Shown here: positions 36,601 to 48,600 of the stretch, in pieces
Position numbering within the stretch: the stretch's first letter is position 1
Layout of the letters: each line of letters begins with the position of its first letter
Made by a program: the position numbers and the translations under genes
Notes under the pieces: generated by a model
Databases searched by the model: none
The model's input: only the letters and a program-made list of their open reading frames with translations
Told to the model about the DNA's origin: nothing
NCBI RefSeq assembly: GCF_037325665.1
Contig: NC_090246.1
Coordinates: forward strand, 20,227,600 to 20,291,599
Direction of reading: 5' to 3'
From: Littorina saxatilis
Lineage: Eukaryota > Mollusca > Gastropoda > Littorinimorpha > Littorinidae
Length of the DNA: 64,000 bases

Positions 36601-39600
36601 TTCAAAATCCCCAACCACTAACACCTTCAAAACGGACATTAACTGACACTGTTGTTTTTCCCTATATAATCCTTACTATTTTTCCGAGACGTCGTCCTGT
36701 TGTGTATTTAGCTTGCCACAACCTCATACATGGTCCTAAAAGTTAAAGTTGAAGAAAATACTAAAGATAAATGAACAAGCTGACGCAGTGTCATTCGCAC
36801 CGTGAATCCCCCCATGGGAACATACTAAAGTCTGGTTCCAAATAGGCTCAATTTCCTTCTATTTCTTTGTATTTCTGCCTCGTAGGGGTGGGGGGGTTCA
36901 AACCAAAGGCACCTTTAAACCAAAATTCAAATCACACATCTTACAATACTAAGACACTCAGCAGTGAAAGGGTGTCTGCTGGTAAAATATTCCAAACAAT
37001 CCTAAAAGTACTTCACTGCTAAACGTGCTTTTAAAAAGAGCCGTTATTTGTCCCTCTATAATCAGTATTGTGTTTTCTGCGAACATGTAGTCTATTTAGA
37101 TGGTTGTCATGTGCACATGAGTTGCTAAAGCGTTTTCAGTTGGGCATATGTCGAAAAGCAAAGAATTAACCCTTTGAAAACCATCAGAACTGTCACACAA
37201 AAATAACATTTACCTATCTCACCAACTGACCAAACATAGGGCTTTTCCTTATGTATTATGTATTGTCGTGTTTTTTGTAGCATACTTGTGAAAACAGCCA
37301 CCACTGTTGTAAATGATACTTTAAAGAGCATTATTTCATTTTTACAGTTGAAGGACAACCTGGACTGCCGTATATTACAGCTGTTTTACAATCAGCCAAA
37401 ATTTTCTTAACAAACGTATGTTAAGAACAACTCCCATAGTGAAATTGAAGGAAAACAAAGTGAAAATCCCCCTGCCATAGAGGAGCTAAAGAATCAACAA
37501 TAAACGACTGCATGGATAGCTTGATGCACGAATGCATTGCGGACATGTTTGTCTCCAACCAAGAGAAAGTTCCAAAAAATCCCTTTTGTGCTTCTTATTA
37601 TACAGTGACGTCAAAGACAGCCTTTTCTGCTGTTCATACATTCAGGGGTTATGGTTACACTAAACGACGTAGTTGTAGCCATACTGCCATCCAGATTTAT
37701 TTTTTCCTTCCGAGCAGTCACAGGGTGTTTGTGCTGTCTGCCAACCGTTAGATGACCCAGCCCAAGTCTGTTAACTCATTCGCTGCGCAGCTAAATTTCC
37801 CCTGTGTTCCCTGCCAACGCGCGATTTAGAGCCATTTTGAAAAAAATATTAAAAATCAACAACACAAGATAACCTTACATACCTTATGTTTTTGCAAAGT
37901 TTGAAACTTACTCTTTTAGAAAATACAGTGGTCGCCGGTTAATATGACCACTTTGGGACCGGGATAAAATGGTCATAATAAGCGGCTGGTCATATTAACC
38001 GATGTTAGATAAAACGACTTAAAAAAAATCGCAAAACGAATTTTTTTTTTGTAATTAATAATTGTAAGAAAATGTAACTCCTTCCTCACGCTGTCTTCAT
38101 TCTTGAGAATGTTTGTCAAAAATCCTCTGTTGACGCCCAACTGTGCAGCACTCTCACGCATACTACAGGATGGTAGAGCTTTAAATTTGTCAATAAGTTC
38201 TAGCTTTTCCTGGGCTGTCCGATCTTGGCGTTTTCGTTTCGACAATGTTTCCTCTTGAATCAGACTGAAAGATTGGTTGGCTCGTGCTCTGTTTGCCAAA
38301 AAGAGAGAGAATAATGTTCGTGATCACTTTAGATTTATTCACGGGAAATAATGAAAAGATCGCACCCTTTTTTGCCTTTTTTATGACGCTCTGTCTCGGG
38401 GAAAAAAAGAGAGAGAATAATGATCGCGACATTAGAGATCACTGAGCACTGATCACTGATCACTTTAGTTTCATTCACGAAAAAGAAAGAAAATATCGCA
38501 CGCCTTTTTGCCTTTTTCAAAAAATCGTATGTATTTTTTTCCCCCGAGTGATTTCAAACTGAAAAAGATGTGAACTTGTTGCCATTTTCTCGAAACAATG
38601 TGGCCATATTAAGCGGCGTTGTGGTCATATTAAGCGACTTTTTCTAATACATAACAAAGAAGGACAATTCCGGACCGGGTAAAATTGGTCATAATACGCG
38701 GCTGGTCATATTAACCGCGGTCATATTAACCGGCGACCACTGTATATGAAACATTTGAAAGTACATACCTTTTGTTGTCTTCATATCCACGCAAAATATC
38801 CAATTTGAAGCAAAACAAAAAAACTTTCTACGTCATGGGTTCATCATACACAATGTCATGATCGACACTTGCATTGCCCGAATCATCACCCAAATGATCG
38901 TCCATTGGCACAAAATCGTCACCAGAATCTAAAATATCATCTCCACTATCATCATCACTGAGGTCAAGATCAGAACCGTACTGAATAACACGTTCTAGCA
39001 CTCTTTTCAAGTTACTACGTCTCAGCAGAACGATCCGCCATCTTGGAAAAGTCAAAACACGTGGGTCGCACACCGTCAACAAAATTTTTATTAATCCCAA
39101 CAATTTAAGGGAAGGAACTGTTTACAGTGAATGGTACCACTGTAGACAGATAGAAGTTCATTGCAGGGGTTGTTTCCCTTGGTCAGCAGGACCGTTTACA
39201 CCGTTAAAAATTCGTGATATCCGTCGGAACTCAAGTGCCGGCACGCAGCCAACGCTAAACACAGGTGTCGGAATTCCAGTTCCGACGCGCAGCGAATGAG
39301 TTAAGGGACCGTTTGACCGTTATAGAACGCGTCTTTTTGATTTTTTGGCACAGTTGGAAACGGTTGATTTTTATCCCTACCATTGTTTCCAAACATTATA
39401 TAGGAATGTTTTGTGAACAACGGATAATAGCCGCTACTCGCATGTGTAGCAAAAGTGAGCGTACATACTCACCCTGGTCGTCCAGCCGTTGTCCGTTGCC
39501 CGTCTTTATCTGTCTGTACTGAACATTACCTTTGGATTTTTCTCGAACGCTATGAAGTGAAGAAACACCAAATGTTGCAAAATGTTGTATGACCCCAAGA

Positions 39601-42600
39601 GCTCAAAAAAGATACTTGAGAACCTTGACCTTACCTTAAGGTCAAGGTCACAGGGAGAATGAATGTGGTCTAAAAACTGCAAAATTTCACATTGTGCCAG
39701 TTTTCTGGAAAACAAATTAAAAACAGCGGGCTTAGTTTTGTATGGTATACAAGAAAAAGAAAGCCTTATCTTCTGATACCATTTTGGTTGACCTCGCTTC
39801 AATGTCAAGGTCAGAGGAGCCCTTCAAAGTTGAATTGTAGACATATATTTTAATGTGAGCTTGCCCCTTTAACTTTACTATGGACGATATCTCTTACAAA
39901 CTTAAACACTGAGTGGGGCGTTTGTTAGAATTTCATAGTGAGCCACATCTGGTCACATATCGTTAGGGTCAAGGTCACATTGACCCCTATGAAAAATGTG
40001 ACCAAGCCGGGTAAAGAAATCCATGTGTCTTGGTAAAAAATCTTAACAAAGCAAAGCCCATGCGACTCTCATGCTTGACCTTTGTCTTAAAGTGACCTTG
40101 ACCTTCAGGTGACCTTGAAGGTGAAGGTCTAACAACTGAAGCTGGCAAGGACATTGTACACTATTAGAACTGGTTTACAGATTTTTCCTACCAAATTACA
40201 CATGACCTTTGGCCAAGGTCAAGATCATCAAAGGTCACACATCACAAGGCTATCAATTCAAGACATAGGAAGCATAAACATACTTATTGGCACTTTCTAC
40301 AAAGAGACATTGTCACTTTTAGTGATTCAATTGCCCGTTTCAGTCACATTTCATAAGGGGCAAAGTGACCTTGACCTTGATGATATGTGACTAAATGTGG
40401 CTCAATATCAGTATATAACATGTGCCCCACACAATTATGAAGTTTGAAAGATTTTTTTCATAGTTCAGGGTCAAGGTCACTTCAAAACATGTATACAATT
40501 CAACTTTGAAGGACTCCTGTGACCTTGACATTGAAGCGAGGTCAACCAAAATGGTATCAGAAGATAAGGCTTTCTTTTTCTTGTATACCATACAAAACTA
40601 AGCCCGCTGTTTTTAATTTGTTTTCCAGAAAACTGGCACAATGTGAAATTTTGCAGTTTTTAGACCACATTCATTCTCCCTGTGACCTTGACCTTAAGGT
40701 AAGGTCAAGGTTCTCAAGTATCTTTTTTGAGCTCTTGGGGTCATACAACATTTTGCAACATTTGGTGTTTCTTCACTTCATAGCGTTCGAGAAAAATCCA
40801 AAGGTAATGATTTGTACAGACAGATGAAGACGGGCAACGGACAACGGCTGTACGACCAGGGTGAGTATGTACGCTCACTTTTGCTACACATGCGAGTAGC
40901 GGCTATTATCCGTTGTTCACAAAACATTCCTATATAATGTTTGGAAACAATGGTAGGGATAAAAATCAACCGTTTCCAAATGTGCTAAAAAATCAAAAAG
41001 ACGCGTTCTATAACGGTCAAACGGTCCCTTAACAGACTTGGGCGGGGTCGTCTGACGGTTGGCAGACAGCACAAACACCCTGTGACTGCTCGCAAGGAAA
41101 AAATAAATCTGGATGGCAGTATGGCTACAACTACGTCGTTTAGTGTAACCATAACCCCTGAATGTATGAACAGCAGAAAAGGCTGTCTTTGACGTCACTG
41201 TATAATAAGAAGCACAAAAGGGATTTTTTGGAACTTTCTCTTGGTTGGAGACAAACATGTCCGCAATGCATTCGTGCATCAAGCTATCCATGCAGTCGTT
41301 TATTGTTGATTCTTTAGCTCCTCTATGGCAGGGGGGTTTTCACTTTGTTTTCCTTCAATTTCACTATGGGAGTTGTTCTTAACATACGTTTGTTGAGAAA
41401 ATTTTGGCTGATTGTAAAACAGCTGTAATATACGGCAGTCCAGGTTGTCCTTCAACTGTAAAAATGAAATAATGCTCTTTAAAGTATCATTTACAACAGT
41501 GGTGGCTGTTTTCACAAGTATGCTACAAAAAACACGACAATACATAATACATAAGGAAAAGCCCTATGTTTGGTCAGTTGGTGAGATAGGTAAATGTTAT
41601 TTTTGTGTGACAGTTCTGATGGTTTTCAAAGGGCTAATTCTTTGCTTTTCGACATATGCCCAACTGAAAACGCTTTAGCAACTCATGTGCACATGACAAC
41701 CATCTAAATAGACTACATGTTCGCAGAAAACACAATACTGATTATAGAGGGGAAAATAACGGCTCTTTTTAAAAGCACGTTTAGTAGTGAAGTACTTTTA
41801 GGATTGTTTGGAATTTTTTACCAGCAGACACCCTTTCACTGCTGACTGTCTTAGTATTGTAAGATGTGTGATTTGAATTTTGGTTTAAAGGTGCCTTTGG
41901 TTTGAACACCCCTACCCCTACGAGGCAGAAATACAAAGAAATAGAAGGAAATTGAGCCTATTTGGAACCAGACTTTAGTATGTTCCCATGGGGGGATTCA
42001 CGGTGCGAATGACACTGCGTCAGCTTGTTCATTTATCTTTAGTATTTTCTTCAACTTTAACTTTTAGGACCATGTATGGGGTTGTGGCAAGCTAAATACA
42101 CAACAGGACAACGTCTCGGAAAAATAGTAAGGATTATATAGGGAAAAACAACAGTGTCAGTTAATGTCCGTTTTGAAGGTGTTAGTGGTTGGGGATTTTG
42201 AAAAGCATCAGACATCAGGCAGATACAATCCTTTCTGCGTGTTCTGGTGCAGAAAGAGTTTTCAGTTTATACATTGGGGTGACCAGTAGATACCGTTTTA
42301 CAACCATAGCCCCAAATGTAAGGCTTCTTTTTAAGCCTACTGTCTATATGATACTTACCGAGACAGTACTATTCTTGCACATTATCTATTATAGGCCGAA
42401 AAAATTGGACAAAACGCTGCGTGGGTACAATTATCTCCCATAACCATGCGCCACCGTGGATCCCAAGCACTGTCTGAGTGCTTCCCCCTTACAGGATGTA
42501 GGTGGCGCGTCCTCTTTCTTTATGAGCTGCAGACCCTCAAAAAGCCCATAACATATCAAGAGGGGAGGCGGGAGGGAAACTCTAATAGTACTGTCTCGGT

Positions 42601-45600
42601 AAGTATCATATAGACAGTAGGCTTAAAAAGAAGCCTTACAGTCAATATAACACTTACCTCGACAGTACTATTCTTGCACAGAATACCAGAGTGGTGTGAG
42701 GGTGATATGTAGAGTATTAAACTCCTTAATCAAAATCACTTAAATCCAAGGATTAAGATACCCAGGCAATTTTCGAACAGTACTACTGTAAAAGAAAATA
42801 TACCCAAGAAAAATACCTTAGACTGACGTGACCATGCTGGCAACCACTGCTTTGGCAATGCCATACGACTGGTCAAGCCTGAGACTGGAAAAGTCTCGCA
42901 TATAGTGGTTAATAAACGTGGCTGGAGTCTTCCAGAACGCGACCGCCATTATGCTTTGGAGCGAGGCACCCCGCACGTGCGCCAACGAGGAGCCGATAGC
43001 CCGAATCTCGTGTGCCCTGATGTCAGGGACCACATCCACTTGAGCATGAACATAAGCCTGTTTGATAAGCAAGGTCAGCCAACGAGCTAAAGTTTGTCTA
43101 GAAATATCCGATTGGTACTTCGGATTAAGCGAGACAAACAGTGACCGCTTAGAAGACCGAAAGCTACGTGTTCTATCCAGGTACACTCTAAGGGCACGTA
43201 CTGGGCAGAGGAAGCGATCAGGGTCATCATGTTCAAGAGTGGGAGCCAAGGCTTGAATGACTACTGGTTTGGACAACTCCGAGGCATTCTGATTCTTGGC
43301 TCGAAAGTCTGGTAGGAAAGCCAACGTCACCTGATGTGTGGTGAACTCAATGTCAAATTCCAGGCCACTCAAAGCTTGAATACCACTGAGTCTACGGCAA
43401 GTGGCTAAAGCGATGAGGAACACAGTCTTAAAAGTCAGGAACTTGATACTAATGCCTGCCAGGGGTTCAAACTCCTTGCTACGCAGGAGTTTGAGAACCA
43501 GGAAGACATCCCACTTGGGAAATGAAACCCGAGGTTTAGACACCGCTGCATTGCTAATACCCGAAAGGACATTAGCAATGAGGGAGGAACTGATCAAGTG
43601 TTCAGGTCTGCGACCAGTAGCAGCCGCAATCGTGGAAGTGATGGCAGATTTGTATCCAAGAAGAGTCTTAGAAGAAAGACTCTTCTTTTGATACACTTCC
43701 ACCAGGAAGTTGGCCAAGTCCTGTGTTGAGGGATAAAGCGGCTTTATCCCCTTGGACAAGGCGAAGGAGGCCCAAGCTCTCCAGCGTAAGTCATAGAGCT
43801 GATTAGTTGATCGCCTCTTAGCGTTCAAGGAAAACTCTACTGAACTCTTGTGCAATCCTAGTGCAAGCAGTTTGGAGCGCACAAGAGCCATGCGGTCAAG
43901 CACAGACTCTCTGGACGTGGATGAGGGAGGCCTGATCGAGGCTGGAGCAGACTTCCCCCGTCCAGATTCAGAGGTAGAGGGTCTACGTGGGTGAGACCGC
44001 GAAGATCTGGAAACCACGGAGCTGTTGGCCAGTAAGGCGCGACCAAAATCAGTCTTGGCCGTTCCTGCAGATACTTTGCCAGTACCCTCGGAATCAGAGA
44101 TGTCGGGGGATAGGCGTAAGCATCGAGGAGCCTCCACGAGAGAGTGAATGCGTCCACGTGGAACGCATTCGTGTCTCGAAAGGGGCTGACGTACCTGGGA
44201 AGCCGAGCGCTGAATCGAGTTGCGAACAGATCGATCAGAGGACGGTCCCACCTTGCCCACAGACGCCGTAGAACGTTGTGAGCGATGGTCCATTCTGTGG
44301 GGAGAACCTGATCGCCCCGACTGAGAATGTCGGCCAGGGCGTTCAGTTTCCCCGGAACGAATTGGACTGACATCCGGACCTGATTGGTCTGGCACCAGAG
44401 CAGAATCTCCTCCGCTAACAGGGAGAGGGACCGAGAATTGGTGCCCCCCTGGTGGCGAAGGTAAGCTAGGCATGTGGTGTTGTCCCCGTGGACCAACACA
44501 TCCTGATCCCGAATCAGGAGGCGAAACTCCAGCAGAGCCCGACGAACCGCCTCCAACTCTAGAAAGTTGATGTGTAGGAGGGACTCCTCCTGGGTCCAGA
44601 CCCCCTGGGCCTCGTGCAGGTCCAGGTGGGCCCCCCAACCCCGCGTAGAAGCGTCGGTGTACAGGAAGAGAGACGGCCGTCTCGGTTGGATAGGCACCGC
44701 AGAGTTGAGCCAGATCGGGTCCAGCCATTGGACTACAGCCTCGTGAAACCAAGGCCCGATCTGGACCAACTCGGTGTAATCGAGAGGCCTGGAAGTCCGA
44801 TCTGCTACTGCCCGTTGCAGGGGACGTTTGTGTAGCCTTGCAAGGGGCAGCAGCAGAGCGACAGACTCCATGGAACCCAACAGTTCCGCCAGCCGCCTGT
44901 GAGGAACAGCGCGGCAAGCCTGAATGGAGAGGATCTTTCGCCTCAGGGAGAGGATTCTGTCCGGGGAGGGAGACACAGTGTAAAGCACTGTGTCGAACGC
45001 CATCCCCAAGTAGCAAAACTGCTGGGCTGGCACGAGGTCTGACTTGTGCCACTGTATCTGGAACCCCAAAGCATGGGTCCGTTCCAGGACCTGCCGGGTG
45101 TGTTGGAGGCATTGATCGCGAGACTGGGCCAGGGTGAGCCAATCGTCCAAATATTGACGCAGACGCACACCCTGAGCTCTGACCAACGCCGCCAGCTCCT
45201 TGACCACCTTTGTAAAAATCAGCGGGGCCAAGGACAGGCCGAATGGGAGGGCCCGAAACTCGAACACTGTGCCCTCCCAAACAAACCGGAGCAGATGTCG
45301 GTACCCCGGGGCCACCAGGATGTGGAAGTAAGCATCCTGGAGGTCCACAGACGTGGCCCAATCGTTTGGCCGGATGGCCAACCGGACCGACGAAGGGGTT
45401 TCCATCTTGAACTTGCACCTGCGAAGGTACAAGTTCAAGGTGGAGAGGTCCAACACCGGCCTGAACCTGCCGTCCTTTTTGGGGACGGTGAACAGGCGGG
45501 AGTAGAACCCCGGAGAAGGCTGAGAAAGGGGGTAGACAGCCTTCTTCTCGACCAACGAGTTCACCTCGTCTTGAAGAGCCTGCCATCTGGCAGGGTCTCG

Positions 45601-48600
45601 AGGAGGGGGGAACGTCAAAGGTAGAGCGGACAATGGAGGTTGTGACGACAGCGGTAGAGAAAACCCCGACCCCACCACCCTCAAGATAAACTGGTTGGAG
45701 ACCAGTCTGCCCCACATGTCGCGGGCCCGAAAAAGGGAACCGACGGACGAAAGAGGGGCAACTTGAGGGGGCGTCAACGTAGGGCCGGGACTCACTGAAA
45801 ATTCTGCTGGCGGGCAGGCGCAGGCTTGCGACCACCCCCCTGGTGGTGCTGCTTACCCTTACCTGTCTGAGCACCCTTCTTCTTACGCTTGGGAGCACGA
45901 GAAGCCGGGGCCGCAGGGGGGAACGCGACAGGCGCCTGAGAGGAGGAAGAAGGAGGCAGTGAAACTGGCTTCTTCTTCTTCTTCTTCTGAGGCTGGGAGC
46001 TGGAGGTGACTGTAGCACTTCTCTTACTCCCCGCCGACGTCGCCGAAGCAGCGAGGCCAACCATCAGAGAATCAGTGTTCCTCTGGCGTGTGGACTCCAC
46101 CACAGAACGGACAGTGCCCGGATGAAAAAGGGAAGAAGGCTGAGGAAACGTGTTCCTCAGACTCTTCCTCATATCCGGAGGCACTAAAGAAGTAGCCAGA
46201 AAATGATCACGGAACAGGGCCAACAAGTGGACCCGTGTTCCAATGGCCAATTCTGCCGCAGTCGTCACGCACGATCGCACGGCATGCAAAGCCCGATCCA
46301 CTCGAACCGTGTCAAGGACCCGAGTGGAATCGGACTCTGCCCGATCGGGAGGGTCCAACAGTGTGGACAGCGTGCTCATCCATGTCAAGGCCTGTGATTG
46401 GGCCTCGACAATGGAAGAAACGGTGGCCTCAAGATTGTGGAACGAAGCAGAGCTCAGTTCCACCTTCTTGACCGAAGGCACCTCCCCAACGAACACATCA
46501 CCGTCAGCCCCACCCTGAACACTCGAAGTCTGGAAAGGGAGAGTTCGAGAGTCAAAGGGAAAAGGGAGGGACGAAACAGATTGGACACGAGGAAACAGTG
46601 GAGGTGCGCCTCCCGAAGGAAAGCACGGCACTGAATCCGCGTCCTCCCGAGGAACATAGGTCGCGTTCGCACGTGAATCTGTACTCCTCAGGCGATGTGC
46701 TGCCGCTTCCACCGTGGCACTAAGACTAGGGTGGAACGCGAATTGCTGGCGGCCGGATCGTTCATAAAACGAGCCGCCGGCAGACGCGGCGTGTGCCTCC
46801 CGCGCCCGGGCCGAAGCGGACTCCAAGGACGAGAGGGCGTCGGAGGGAAGGACGTCCTGAAACTGTTCAAACGTCCTTCTAGCTGTGCGAGGGAGAGCCT
46901 CCTGCCTCTCGTCCTCAGACTCCACGTCCTGTGTGTCAACCGAAGGGTTGGGAACACTAGACGACAGACGCTTAAGAGAGGCATCCGTGGCGTCAAGACG
47001 CCGCGTGATGTCTGTCATGTACTGTTGGAAAGTACGAAGCATAGCTTCGGAAGTTCCATCAGAAACCGGCAAGGGTAGAGGATCAGTGTTAACCTCAGGG
47101 CGACCCTGATCCTCCTCCCCATCGTCCTCTGACTCACTCTCCTCTTCACTTCCCGACAACTCCTCAACAGCAGGAGTGTAGGAAGCTTGAGGGGGAGGAG
47201 CCGAAAGTGATGAAGTAGACTGTGACGAAACGCCCACTGAAGCAAGAGGCCGCGAAGACCCCTGCCCCAAAGACGAAACGTCTCCAGCAGCCGAAGGGAG
47301 AGAACAACAAAAACCCTGCGACTGTTGGGTCAGTCCAGCCAACGAACCCCCGCCATTTATAGACTGAACAGGGACCCATCGGGTCTGATCAGAAAAGAAA
47401 TGGTCCGGTCCGGTCGGGGGTGCCGATCCGGTCCGGTCGGGTGGTCCGGTGTTCCGGTGGTCCGGTCCGGTCCGGTCGAGTGGTCCGGTGTTCCGGTGGT
47501 CCGGTCCGGTCCGGTGGTCCGGTCCGGTCCCGTACCATCCGGAGGTCCCGTTCGGCACAGAACCATCCGTACCCACAAAAGTGTTCGGGTGGTTCGGTCC
47601 GGACGTGGAAACACCGTACCATCCGGACCCGTAGGTCCGGTGGTCCGGTGTGTTCCGGTTCGGTGCCAGACCACCCGGACCAACAGAGGTGGTCGGGTGG
47701 TCCGGTCCCGACCGGACCACTGGTCCCGTACCGTACCATCCGGACCCGTAGGTCCGGTGGTCCGGTGTGTCCCGGTTCGGTGCCAGACCACCCGGACCAA
47801 CAGAGGTGGTCGGGTGGTCCGGTCCCGACCGGACCACTGGTCCCGTACCGTACCATCCGGACCCGTAGGTCCGGGGGTCCGGCAAGGGCCAGAGGTACTG
47901 TCCCGCACCGGACCCTAAGGTCCGGTACGGTCCCGTACCATGGGTCCCGTCCGGACCAAACCCGGAGGTCAAGTCCAGTCGGGACCCGTGGGTCCGGTTC
48001 GATCCCGACCCGTAAGCCTGGACCGTTCCGGACCCTTGGTCCGGACCATCCGTCACCCGAACACCAGACGCTAAGGAATGGCGTGGGGTCAAGACGGTCC
48101 GGTCGGAGGTGTCGGTTTGAGCAACAGAAACAATGTTCCCGTCGCCCTGACCATTCGACAGAAGTACCACGTTCTGTCGAACACCTCCACGTCCAGTAAC
48201 TAGTCGGCCGGAGCGTTTCATAGAGGGACAGCCACCAGTCACACGGACGTCAGAGGGAACCGTAGTAGCAGTGGTCGTAGGCACGATGCCTGAAACCCCT
48301 GCCCCCACAGGACCGCCCTGAACGGGGTCAATTCGCATCCCAACCCCAGCGGGGAGGGAATTCATAGACCCCGTCATCTCCTCCGATCTCCCCCCCCATG
48401 AGTCCGAGACTACTGTCGAAACAGCAGTAGACGACCCAGCGAGGGAGTTCAGAGGAGGACCCGTGTCCCTCCTGGCTTCCACAGCGGTGGAAACCGAGGA
48501 GGGCACGGGAGAGGCACCGGAAAAGAAAGAAGTCGAAACCTGAGTCTCTCCCGTAGCCCCTAGATCAGATTCACCAACCCCCAAAGAGGGTTGGGAATCG

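Larger units (their letters stand above)
37775..39304. mobile_element. piggyBac-like element in the left foldback arm
   Basis: The 14-bp inverted ends CTCATTCGCTGCGC are flanked by TTAA (37771-37774 and 39301-39304). The other foldback arm preserves the empty site with a single TTAA. It contains a pogo-like element and an acidic open frame. Nonautonomous as it stands. Confidence 0.85.

Noticed and set aside
37125-41678. Duplicate 77-79 codon frames in the foldback arms as paired genes
   Set aside because: They mirror each other only because the arms are inverted copies; no domain or codon signal is seen.
47325-48199. Long antisense frames opposite DIRS ORF1
   Set aside because: They follow from the Gly-Pro codon repeats being open in several frames.
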